A stretch of 46,027 nucleotides of DNA, taken from Lentisphaeria bacterium. Lineage in GTDB: Bacteria; Verrucomicrobiota; Lentisphaeria; Victivallales; Victivallaceae. Positions 38,424 through 46,027 of the stretch are shown here, piece after piece (the stretch's first letter is position 1; each line of letters opens with the position of its first letter). A model generated the notes under the pieces. The model was not told where the DNA came from and ran no database searches. It was given only the letters and a program-made list of their open reading frames with translations. A program made the position numbers and the translations under genes. The stretch is from assembly GCA_018265615.1 (NCBI GenBank), contig JABLYX010000043.1:1-46027 (forward strand), read 5' to 3'.

Positions 38424-39233
38424 TCACTGCCGGTGGCGCCGGCGGAATTCGCTCGGAGTCAGGCCGGTGTGCTGCTTGAAGACGCGGCTGAGATGGAATT
38501 CGTCGCTGAATCCGCAGTCGGGCGCGATGGCGTGCAGCCCTTCGGCGCTCCCGGCCAGATAGTGCTTGGCGCGTTCGACGCGCTCGGCCTGAAGCAGCCG
38601 CGAAAAACTCTCCCCGAAGATTTTTTTCACGGCGAAGCTCGTGCGCGACCGCGAGAGCCCCAGTTCGGCCGCAAGGTCCTCGAGGCCGATCGGCCGGGCG
38701 GCATTTTCGCGCAGGAACGCCGCGATGCGGGCCCCCCTCTCATCGGGCACGGTGTCGAGCAGACGGGTTTTCAGCAGATGCATCATGAGCCCGTCGGCGC
38801 AGAGCTGCGCGAGAGAGAGAAGGGCCGGAAGATCCGGCGGGGGAGGCGCCAGCTCGCCGCGCCGGCGGAAGAACTCCGGCGGAAGCTCCGCTTCCGGTTC
38901 ACCGCCCCGCCACAATCCGAGATAGAGCATGCCGTAGTGAATGTTGCCGTAACGCAGCGGGGCGACGGCCTGGACGAGCCCTTTCCAGCATTCGGCGGGA
39001 AAGGGGCCCGCTTCCCTGCGGCAGCGGCTGTTCATCGTGTAGCGGCAATGGCGGACGCAGCGTTCGCAGAACCCCGCTTCGCAGGCGGGATTCTTGCGGT
39101 GGCTGCGGCGGCTGTGCGTGAAGATATTCTTCCGGTTCAGGAAGAACGCGTTGTCGATCACGGTGACGGGAAGGGCGAGCTTCCGCTCCAGCGCGGAGAG
39201 CGCCTCCTCCAGCCTGCCGTGATCTTCGTCCAT
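38424..39233 (-). CDS. AraC-family regulator with PocR-like sensor domain
   Basis: 269 residues. Residues about 1-130 match a PocR-type sensor: six cysteines in the order CEAGFCERCVRHC ... SRC ... ECWKGL, then QAVAPLRYGNIHYGMLYLG. The C-terminal 100 residues are an AraC double helix-turn-helix (LEDLAAELGLSRSRTSFAVK and IAPDCGFSDEFHLSRVFKQH, then TGLTPSEFRRRH). The start at 39233 is 2 bp after the GH106-like stop. As last gene of the transporter - GH106 operon it probably activates it in response to a small ligand. Confidence 0.9.
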   Translation of the reverse strand: MDEDHGRLEEALSALERKLALPVTVIDNAFFLNRKNIFTHSRRSHRKNPACEAGFCERCVRHCRYTMNSRCRREAGPFPAECWKGLVQAVAPLRYGNIHYGMLYLGLWRGGEPEAELPPEFFRRRGELAPPPPDLPALLSLAQLCADGLMMHLLKTRLLDTVPDERGARIAAFLRENAARPIGLEDLAAELGLSRSRTSFAVKKIFGESFSRLLQAERVERAKHYLAGSAEGLHAIAPDCGFSDEFHLSRVFKQHTGLTPSEFRRRHRQ

Positions 39234-39235
39234 CG

Positions 39236-42200
39236 TCAGGCGAGCTCCACATCCGCGATTCCGAGCTTCACCATGCAGTAGCCCGGATTGTATGCGGGAG
39301 CCTTCCAGCCGACCGAATTCGCCTCGCGGTTGAACGAAAGCGTGTTGACCGCATAGCTTTCTCCCTCTTCGAGGTGATGGGGGCCGAGCATGTTGCGCAG
39401 CGAGGTGGTCAGCTCGATTTCGAGCGTGTTCTTTCCCGCGTGGACCAGGTGGCCGACCGGGAAGGCCGCGAAGCCGTACGACCAGACGCCCGCCTCCTCG
39501 TTGTTGAGCCGGATCCGGTACGAGTTCGCGCCGACCGGGACGAAGCGCAGCATGCTGATTTTTTCCGCCTCGCTGGCGGTCAGCTCGAACTCCTGGCGGA
39601 GCGTGACCTTTCCGGCGAAGAACGGAAATCCTTCCGGCACGAGGTCGGCGCCCTCCACGGTTTTTCCGGCGGCTCCGGCGCCGAGCGAGAAGCTTCCGTG
39701 CAGCCGTTCCGCGCCGCGCAGGAGCGGTTCGGTCCGCCCGGTGTGGCGGCAGGAGAAATCGCCGCAGAGGTAGATGCTTTCGACCTCGGTGTCGTAGGTC
39801 AGCATGTTGTATTCGGTCTCGAATTTGAGCGCGCGCTGCAGCCGGGCATAGACCTCTTCGTCCTGGTGATAGCGCATCTTCATATAGATCACGTTGCGGC
39901 CGGTTCTGAGGCCGGCGGGCAGCGCGATGCGGCGGAACGCCCGGTCGAAGAGATAACCGGAATCGGTTCCCTCAAACGGGACGCCATTCAGGGCGAATGA
40001 GAAAGCCTCCGGCGTTTCGACGGCCATCGTGAGCGGCGTGGCGAGGTCGAAATCCCCGTCGATGTCGAAGCTGTACTCGATTTCGAGGTCGCAGTCGCGC
40101 TCAAGCGCGAGCAGCCGGCCCTGGATCACGCTGACGTCGTCGGTGATCCAGCCGCCTCCGTCGACGCGGTAGCGGCAGCGGTCGAGCGTGAGGATATTCT
40201 CCACAGCCCCCGCAAGCGCGAACAGATTGGGGAGCTGCCTCTTCGCGGGGGCGCGGAACGGATCCTCCGCCGTGACCTTGCCCGCGTGTTTCGCCGGATG
40301 CCCGGCGACGAAGAACATCGCGGCCGCACCCGCGGCAAATGCGTAGTCGAAGCTCAGATGTTCGCCGCTGCGGTGCACGCCGGAGAGGATGGAGAATGTT
40401 CCGGTCGCCGGATCGATGACCTCCACCTGCCGCCCGCCGTTGCGCGGCAGGGAGATGTGCACATGGCACGGCTGGTTGTACGCGACATTCGCCATGAAGA
40501 AGAAGCGTCCGCCGCGCCCGTCGAGTTCGTCGAAGTCGCGGAACGTGCTGACGATCCGCGTGGCGGGGACGCCGTTCTCGGTCACGACGGTGCGGCATTC
40601 GGCCAACTCCGCCGCCGCCGCGTCCGCCGCGGCCTGTTCGGAGTCGAACGCGGGCAGCGCGCGGAACCAGTTGCGGATTTCCGCTGAGGCCGCTTCGCCG
40701 TCGACGGTCAGCTTTTCGGGCTCGAGCCGGTTGCGGACCGTGAGGATCCTGCCGCCCGCCGCCGCGAACTCCCGGAGCAGCGCGAGCATCGGCTTCGAAA
40801 GGTTCGTGATCTGCGGAATGACGACATAGCCGTAGCTTTGGAGCCCGATCCGGATTTTCCCCTTTTCGAAGCTGCCGCCGGCCGCGACGATCTGCTCGTC
40901 GGCATAGTGGTGGGCGATCTGGTGCGCGTCGAGCGCGACGGTCAGGCGTTTGAGGGTCTCCGTATAGTAGTTCAGCGCCGGATTCGACTCGTTTCCGGCA
41001 TAGTGGCACCAGGCCGACGAAAGCGGGTGCAGCACGAGCACCTCCGCCATCCCCCTGCCTTCGGCCAGCAGCATTCCGGCGCGGGCGAAGTAGTCGTTCA
41101 CGCTCCGGTAGTCGCTCCACCACGGCTGATGCACGAAGAGCGAGGCCGGATAGTCGCGCTTGCGCAGCCCGCGCAGCGTGTAGCTCGAGAGGTGCGGGCA
41201 GACGAGGTTCACGCCGTGGGCGAACTGCTGCTGGAACATCCAGCGCAGCCCGAAGAAGTTGATGTTCCACCCCGACAGCGCGAAGCTTTCGGAGAGGATC
41301 TGTTTCTGCCCGAACTGCATCGCCGCCGAAACGAGCTGCACCATCGCGACCGGCGACGGCTCCGTGCGGCAGAGGTGGTCCATGCCCGGAATATGGTAAT
41401 ACCGGTACTGCGGCATGATCGAGCCGTTGCTCGAGATCTGTGCCTGGCAGGTCTCTTCAAGCACGTGGTGTCCGGTCAGCTGCCACCCTTTGGCTTCGCA
41501 CCAGTCGTGGAGCTGTTTCATGAAGTTTTCGGAGAAGAGGCGTGCGACGAGGCTCCAGAAGCGGATGCGCACCGCATCGCTCTGCGGTGTGCCGAGGAAC
41601 AGCATCGGCAGCTCTTTCAGGAGCTCGCAGTGATACGCTTTCCAGTATTCCTCCTCCAGCACGAACGACCAGAGCAGCCCCTTGCGGGAAAGCTGCGGCT
41701 CGTCCGTGAAGATCCCCTTCATATGGCGGAGCAGCTCTTTCGGCAGGTTGTCGTAGTAGTGCTTATGCGTGACCTTCAGGAATTCGCGCACGACCTTCGG
41801 GTCGAGGTTGTCGACGTAATACGGATTCACCTCGTAGTAGCAGCGCAGCAGCCTTCCGGCAGTCCCGTCCGGGAGTTTTTCCCCTAGCAGTTCGAGCGTC
41901 GCGGCGTCGTACCAGGCGATCGTGTTCTCGCGTTCGGAAGCTTCGAGGTCGGCCGCGTCGAGATATTCGAACCGCAGGTATTTCTGCTGGTATTTCACGC
42001 CGAGCCCGTTCACGAGCCCGCCGCCGAAGCCGCTCGGCCAGCCGTTCTCGTCATAGAGCCAGCCCGCGATGCCGCACTTGCCGGCTTCGTCGAGGCACGC
42101 TTTCACGCACTCCATCCACTCGTCGGAGAGATAGGCGGTCTGGAGCCCGCCGCGCGCGTGCATGAAGAATCCGCCGAGTCCGGCCGCCTTCATCTCGCGC

Positions 42201-42304
42201 ACCTGGCGGCGCAGTTCCTCGAGGTCGAGCTTGTCGTTCCAGCTCCAGAATGGGATCGGCCGGTATTCCGCCGGCGGATTGGCCAGGTCGATGGTTTTCG
42301 TCAT
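39236..42304 (-). CDS. Large cytoplasmic glycoside hydrolase, GH106-like (alpha-L-rhamnosidase type)
   Basis: 1022 residues, no signal peptide. It opens PIPFWSWNDKLDLEELRRQV and continues with GLGGFFMHARGGLQTAYLSD and WLYDENGWPSGFGGGLVNGL, the conserved barrel start of the GH106-related family. Later segments include GIFTDEPQLSRKGLLW (possible catalytic Glu), HHVLEETCQAQISSNGSIMP and a C-terminal galactose-binding-like beta domain (GKNTLEIELTTSLRNMLGPH). GH106 members release alpha-L-rhamnose; the related subfamilies are uncharacterised, so substrate is uncertain. AAGGAAAAG precedes the ATG. It lies between an ABC transporter and an AraC regulator in one operon, which suggests it processes imported oligosaccharides. 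Confidence 0.82.
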   Translation of the reverse strand: MTKTIDLANPPAEYRPIPFWSWNDKLDLEELRRQVREMKAAGLGGFFMHARGGLQTAYLSDEWMECVKACLDEAGKCGIAGWLYDENGWPSGFGGGLVNGLGVKYQQKYLRFEYLDAADLEASERENTIAWYDAATLELLGEKLPDGTAGRLLRCYYEVNPYYVDNLDPKVVREFLKVTHKHYYDNLPKELLRHMKGIFTDEPQLSRKGLLWSFVLEEEYWKAYHCELLKELPMLFLGTPQSDAVRIRFWSLVARLFSENFMKQLHDWCEAKGWQLTGHHVLEETCQAQISSNGSIMPQYRYYHIPGMDHLCRTEPSPVAMVQLVSAAMQFGQKQILSESFALSGWNINFFGLRWMFQQQFAHGVNLVCPHLSSYTLRGLRKRDYPASLFVHQPWWSDYRSVNDYFARAGMLLAEGRGMAEVLVLHPLSSAWCHYAGNESNPALNYYTETLKRLTVALDAHQIAHHYADEQIVAAGGSFEKGKIRIGLQSYGYVVIPQITNLSKPMLALLREFAAAGGRILTVRNRLEPEKLTVDGEAASAEIRNWFRALPAFDSEQAAADAAAAELAECRTVVTENGVPATRIVSTFRDFDELDGRGGRFFFMANVAYNQPCHVHISLPRNGGRQVEVIDPATGTFSILSGVHRSGEHLSFDYAFAAGAAAMFFVAGHPAKHAGKVTAEDPFRAPAKRQLPNLFALAGAVENILTLDRCRYRVDGGGWITDDVSVIQGRLLALERDCDLEIEYSFDIDGDFDLATPLTMAVETPEAFSFALNGVPFEGTDSGYLFDRAFRRIALPAGLRTGRNVIYMKMRYHQDEEVYARLQRALKFETEYNMLTYDTEVESIYLCGDFSCRHTGRTEPLLRGAERLHGSFSLGAGAAGKTVEGADLVPEGFPFFAGKVTLRQEFELTASEAEKISMLRFVPVGANSYRIRLNNEEAGVWSYGFAAFPVGHLVHAGKNTLEIELTTSLRNMLGPHHLEEGESYAVNTLSFNREANSVGWKAPAYNPGYCMVKLGIADVELA

Positions 42305-42346
42305 GTTCTTTTCCTTGCTTTTTATTGATGATGATTGATGATTCCG

Positions 42347-44017
42347 TCAGAGTTTGAAGATGGTTCCGATCTTATTGCCGAGCAGCGCGCCTGCCGCGGC
42401 CAGCGCCGCGGCCAGGAACAGCATCGCCCAGACGCCGAACGCACATGCGATGAACGGGCCGGAACCGAGAATTTGCGAGAGTTCAAAAATTGCGCGCGTA
42501 ATCGGGTAGAATTCCGACTTCTGCGCGAGGATCAGTGAATCCGACACCTCGAGCATCGAGAAGCTGAAGGCGAAGAGCGCGCCCACGATCACATTGGCGA
42601 ACACCAGCGGCAGCGTGATTTTCCGCAGCGTCGCGAACGCGGTCGCCCCGAAGCTGCGCGCGGCGTTTTCGAGCTCTTCGGGCGTCTGCTCGAGGCCCGC
42701 CGAAACTGAACGCACGACATACGGCAGCCGCCGCACCGCATAAGCGATCCCGAGCAGCAGGAACGGGTTCTCGACCGGGTTGAAGTACTCCGCCGCGAAA
42801 CCGAATTTCACGGACATGCCGAGGTAACCGAAGGCGATGATGATGCCGGGCACCGCGAGCGGCAGCATCGCGAGCAGGTCCGCGAGCGCGCCGCCGCGCA
42901 GCTTCCAGCGCACGGCGGCCAGCGATACCAGCACACCCGCCGCGACCGCGACGACCATTGCGAGCAGCGAATAGTTCAGGCTGTTCACGATGCTCGGCAG
43001 CACGATTTTGTTCGACAGCGCGTTTTCGAAGTGGAGCAGTGTGAAGTGGCGCGGCAGGAGCGTGTTGTACCAGCGGAGCGAGAATGCGGTCAGCACGAGC
43101 GCGATGTGCGGCAGTCCCGCGAGGAACGTGACCAGCAGGAACAGGGCCGTCGGAACGAAGCGCCGCCATCCGGCGGGCCGTATTGCGCCGGCCCCGGCGG
43201 TTCCCTTGACGGTCGCGTTGAGCGCGGATTTGCCGAGCGCGAACTTTCCCGCCAGATACATCGCCGCGGCGAAGAAGAGCATGACCACGACGAGCGCGTA
43301 CGGAACCGGATTGCTCTCCAGCTCCATGATTCCGTTGAAAATCTGCACGGAGGTCACGCGGTTGTAGCCGAACATCAGCGGTGTGCCGAGTTCCGTGAAA
43401 CTCCAGACCAGCACGATGCTGCCTCCGGCGAGGATGCCGGGCTTCATGAGCGGGAACGTGATTTTGCGGAAGCGCATCCAGCGTGTCGCGCCGAGGTTCC
43501 GTGCCGCTTCGTCGAGTGCCGGGTCGAGGTTGCCGAGCGCGGTCACGAGGTTCAGATAGAGGATCGGGTAGAGGTGCAGCGCCTCGATGAGGCAGACCGA
43601 CCAGAACCGCCCCGGCCCGCCGAGGAAATCGACCGCCGGGAGTCCGCAGTCGGCGAGGATCGTGTTGACCACGCCGTAGTGGCCGAGGATCTGCTGGAAC
43701 CCGAGCGCGCCGACGAACGGCGGCAGGATCATCGGAATCATGACGAAGAGGTGCGACAGCCCCTTGCCGGGGAAATCGTAACGGTTGTAGACCAGCGCGA
43801 GCGGGAATGCGATGAGGAACACCATGAACGTCGTGACTCCCGCGATCGCGAAGCTGTTGATGAGCCCCTCCCGGTAGATGAAGTTGTTGAACACCTCCGC
43901 GAGCAGCCTCCAGTCGAGGCCGACGCCGACCACGGTGAAGATCGGTGCAAGCAGAAACGCGCCGAGGAAAGCGACGACCAGCGCGAGCAGCAGATATTGG
44001 ATCGGACGGTTGCCCAT
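42347..44017 (-). CDS. ABC transporter permease with two fused membrane domains (FbpB/AfuB type)
   Basis: 556 residues with about twelve hydrophobic segments. Two binding-protein-dependent permease domains are fused; each has its cytoplasmic EAA loop: DEAARNLGATRWMRFRKITF (about residue 190) and LENAARSFGATAFATLRKIT (about residue 465). This form is usual for ferric-iron and sugar-phosphate importers. AAGGAGGGG precedes the ATG, which follows the solute-binding gene stop at once. With the ATPase and binding protein it forms a complete importer. Confidence 0.92.
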   Translation of the reverse strand: MGNRPIQYLLLALVVAFLGAFLLAPIFTVVGVGLDWRLLAEVFNNFIYREGLINSFAIAGVTTFMVFLIAFPLALVYNRYDFPGKGLSHLFVMIPMILPPFVGALGFQQILGHYGVVNTILADCGLPAVDFLGGPGRFWSVCLIEALHLYPILYLNLVTALGNLDPALDEAARNLGATRWMRFRKITFPLMKPGILAGGSIVLVWSFTELGTPLMFGYNRVTSVQIFNGIMELESNPVPYALVVVMLFFAAAMYLAGKFALGKSALNATVKGTAGAGAIRPAGWRRFVPTALFLLVTFLAGLPHIALVLTAFSLRWYNTLLPRHFTLLHFENALSNKIVLPSIVNSLNYSLLAMVVAVAAGVLVSLAAVRWKLRGGALADLLAMLPLAVPGIIIAFGYLGMSVKFGFAAEYFNPVENPFLLLGIAYAVRRLPYVVRSVSAGLEQTPEELENAARSFGATAFATLRKITLPLVFANVIVGALFAFSFSMLEVSDSLILAQKSEFYPITRAIFELSQILGSGPFIACAFGVWAMLFLAAALAAAGALLGNKIGTIFKL

Positions 44018-44018
44018 G

Positions 44019-45599
44019 CTATTTCCCCTCCTTCGCGAGCCGTTCGGCTTCGAGGTAATTCAGTCGCGCGGAGTCGCTCCATTTGCGGCAGAGCGCCGCG
44101 ACTTCGACCGCGCTTTTGCGCAGTCCCGCGTTCGCCTCCGCGATTTCGGAGTAGGGGAAGGGGAGGCGGTTGAACGCCGCCATCGCCTGCGGAACCTTTT
44201 CGGGGCCGCCCGCGTCGATGATCGCCTTCCAGGCGCGCTGGAGCTCGGGCTGCGGGTCGAGCGCGATGCAGCGGATCAGGATGCGCAGCAGCCCGTAGTA
44301 CGGGCCGGTCAGCCGGGCGCGGTAGACGAAGCTCGCGCCCGACTCGTACGGATTGTAGTCCGGGTCGGAGCGGAATTCGCGGAACTCCGGCTTGTAGAGG
44401 TCGCGCCGGATCGGCGGCCGGCGCAGCGCATGCTTCAGCGGTCCGCCGGGCGTTCCGGTTCGGAATGCGTGGAGCTTCTGCCCCTCGGCGCTCAGCAGGA
44501 AGTCGATGAACAGTTCGGCGGCTTCGCGGTTCGGCGCGCCGCGCAGCATCTGGACCGGATCGGCGGAGACGGCGGTTCCGCCCTCCGGCGGGACGTAGAA
44601 GAAGTGCGGTTTGCCGTCGAACTGAAGCTCGTTCCACTCCTGCTCGGTGAAGCCGTAGGTGTCGATCGCCATTCCGGCGGCGGCGTTTCCGGCGGCGACG
44701 TCGCGGGGGATTTTTCCGGCTGAGTCGGTCAGGTTCCGGGCGTTGCCGAAGATGCGCTTGATGGTGTTGAGCCCCTGCTCCCAGCCGCGCTCCGGGCTGC
44801 CGGAGTCGGACATGCACTGCTGGATCAGCACCTCGAAGCATTTGTTGGCCGAGCCCGATTTCGACGGATCGGCCAGGGAGATCGTGTTGAAGAAGCGCGG
44901 TTCTCCGAGGTCGGCCCAGCGCTTCGGCGGAGCGGGGTCTGAGAGTTCGGCGACCCGGTCGGCGTTGTAGCAGATCCCGAAGGTCGAGAGCACGACGCCG
45001 TAGTAGCGTCCCTGCCTGTCATACAGCTCGTCGCCGCCGAAGCTTTGGGGAATCACATCGGGTGTGAAGTATTCCGGGTGGCGTTTCTGCGCGCCGCCGT
45101 CGACCGCGAAGCCGCGGTTCGCATGACGCTGCATGTCGAAGGTGCCGCCGCCGGCCATGAGGTCGACTCCGATGCCGACGTTCGAGGCGAGGAAAAGGCG
45201 GCGCGCTTTTTTCACGGCTTCCGGTGCGCCGGGATCGTTCTCGGCGCCGGGTTCCGCGAACCGCTTCGCGATTTCGGCGGTCCATTCGCCGTTGGCTAGG
45301 TCGGATTCGAATTCGCGCCGGAATTCCGCCTCGTACCGGTCCGCGATGTACTTCACGATGTCGGAGGTTCCGCCGGGGGAGCGGAAGTCGAGCTCGATTT
45401 CGCGGCCGGTCCTGTCGCGGTAGTATTTGCGGAACGCCTGCTCGTATTCGTAGCGGATGGATTCGTTGTGGGCGGAGAGGATGACGATCTTCTCCGCCGG
45501 GCCGGCGCTCTCTTCGTCCTCCTGCGCCGGGCGCAGGAAGAACGGAATCGCGAGGAGCAGCAGGAGCGGCAGAGCGGCAATCAGAATTTTCCTGAACAT
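44019..45599 (-). CDS. ABC transporter extracellular solute-binding protein (family 1, Fbp/Afu-like)
   Basis: 526 residues, larger than most binding proteins. An N-terminal hydrophobic helix (MFRKILIAALPLLLLLAIPF) lacks a lipobox Cys and has no evident A-x-A site, so the protein may stay membrane-anchored. The binding domain begins KIVILSAHNESIRYEYEQAF; typical segments are ASNVGIGVDLMAGGGTFDMQ, VVLSTFGICYNADRV, PKRWADLGEPRFFNTISLAD, VAAGNAAAGMAIDTYG and AELFIDFLLSAEGQKL. About 130 extra residues follow the usual C-terminus. The ligand is unknown; related proteins bind ferric iron, spermidine or sugar phosphates. GGAG precedes the start, 14 bp after the ATPase stop. Confidence 0.9.
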   Translation of the reverse strand: MFRKILIAALPLLLLLAIPFFLRPAQEDEESAGPAEKIVILSAHNESIRYEYEQAFRKYYRDRTGREIELDFRSPGGTSDIVKYIADRYEAEFRREFESDLANGEWTAEIAKRFAEPGAENDPGAPEAVKKARRLFLASNVGIGVDLMAGGGTFDMQRHANRGFAVDGGAQKRHPEYFTPDVIPQSFGGDELYDRQGRYYGVVLSTFGICYNADRVAELSDPAPPKRWADLGEPRFFNTISLADPSKSGSANKCFEVLIQQCMSDSGSPERGWEQGLNTIKRIFGNARNLTDSAGKIPRDVAAGNAAAGMAIDTYGFTEQEWNELQFDGKPHFFYVPPEGGTAVSADPVQMLRGAPNREAAELFIDFLLSAEGQKLHAFRTGTPGGPLKHALRRPPIRRDLYKPEFREFRSDPDYNPYESGASFVYRARLTGPYYGLLRILIRCIALDPQPELQRAWKAIIDAGGPEKVPQAMAAFNRLPFPYSEIAEANAGLRKSAVEVAALCRKWSDSARLNYLEAERLAKEGK

Positions 45600-45613
45600 A
45601 TTCCCGCTCCGCC

Positions 45614-46027
45614 TTACCGCAGTACGATCAATTGTTCGGGCGGAAAACCGAGATGGAAGGTTCCGCCGGGCTTCCGTTCGGGCGGCGCGCTCTCGGTCAC
45701 GGCGATCTTCCGCCCCGCGGCCTCGAACTCCCACTCGCAGCTTTCGCCGGTGAAACTGCGGCCTGTGAGCACGGCGGGGACGGTGTTCGGCCCCGCTTCC
45801 GTGCTGATGCGGATGCGCTCCGGGCGGATCATCGCGGTCAGGGCCCCTGCCGGTTTTCCGGCGGCGCCGTCACAGGCGAGGGGGCCGAAAGGGGTGTTCC
45901 ATCTCCCGTCGTCGTCGAGCTCGCCCTCGATGAAGTTCGCATCCCCGAGGAACGAGGCGACGAACCTCTCGACCGGCGCGTTGTACACTTTCTCCGGCGT
46001 GTCGATCTGGCGGATGACGCCCTGATC
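45614..46027 (-). CDS. ABC transporter ATPase, C-terminal part only
   Basis: The gene enters from the right edge; 137 C-terminal residues are seen. DQGVIRQIDTPEKVYNAP and FVASFLGDANFIEGEL are the end of the nucleotide-binding domain and start of the regulatory TOBE domain of FbpC/PotA-type ATPases; ALTAMIRPERIRIS and FHLGFPPEQLIVLR complete the TOBE fold. Walker motifs lie outside the window. It powers the permease and binding protein encoded next. Confidence 0.92.
   Translation of the reverse strand, partial: DQGVIRQIDTPEKVYNAPVERFVASFLGDANFIEGELDDDGRWNTPFGPLACDGAAGKPAGALTAMIRPERIRISTEAGPNTVPAVLTGRSFTGESCEWEFEAAGRKIAVTESAPPERKPGGTFHLGFPPEQLIVLR

Noticed and set aside
43031..44173. A 380-codon open frame antisense to the permease gene
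   Set aside because: Shadow of the two-domain permease; product is highly charged and without motifs.
1..46027. tRNA, rRNA, riboswitch, IS element or prophage
   Set aside because: Intergenic gaps were read on both strands; no cloverleaf, conserved riboswitch core, transposase or phage gene was recognised.

Overview
The window looks like a chromosomal segment of a GC-rich, polysaccharide-degrading bacterium of the Lentisphaerota (Victivallis-like). This is inferred from gene content: four type IV pilin-like secreted proteins with the FTLIELLV N-terminus and the C-terminal H-X9-DG signature typical of Planctomycetes/Lentisphaerae, many glycoside hydrolases and a polysaccharide lyase, LacI, AraC and GntR sugar regulators, and no SusC/SusD pair. 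No rRNA, tRNA, IS element, CRISPR array or phage gene was recognised.

Layout. 1-14.6 kb is an accessory carbohydrate region. On the minus strand, a pseudopilin gene leads into a GH2-like enzyme cut by the window start, and upstream of it is a secreted two-domain protein of unknown function. 4.0-9.0 kb is decaying: an AraC sensor domain fused to the debris of a GH36 alpha-galactosidase, an intact pseudopilin, a clan GH-A hydrolase split by a frameshift, and the tail of a GH99-like (WbsX-type) enzyme. A yellow/royal-jelly-family lipoprotein and a LacI regulator - pseudopilin - GH5 operon follow. 14.7-31.3 kb is mostly housekeeping: pyrR-pyrB-pyrC plus an M20 amidohydrolase, an NhaC antiporter, a divergent NAD-dependent DNA ligase, asd, type III glutamine synthetase, small membrane proteins, ispH, a sodium:solute symporter and a TsaC/YrdC protein. 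31.3-38.4 kb is accessory again: a GntR-type regulator, a pseudopilin and a PL8 lyase in one operon, a secreted protein with 20-residue repeats, a GH51/GH79-like hydrolase, and a glycerophosphodiesterase. 38.4-46.0 kb is one minus-strand operon running out of the window: ABC ATPase, solute-binding protein, two-domain permease, a large cytoplasmic GH106-like enzyme, and an AraC regulator with a PocR-like sensor.

How the genes work together. Four times a pseudopilin gene lies directly upstream of one secreted carbohydrate-active enzyme, and in three of those cases a one-component sugar regulator (LacI, GntR or the AraC remnant) adjoins it. The unit 'regulator - pseudopilin - secreted glycosidase/lyase' is the most interesting pattern in the window and may be a Lentisphaerota counterpart of a polysaccharide utilisation locus. 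The last operon appears to add the intracellular half: uptake by an Fbp/Afu-type ABC transporter and cytoplasmic cleavage. Most transcription units have a readable sigma70-type promoter with 16-17 bp spacing; these are listed with the operator-like palindromes and terminators.
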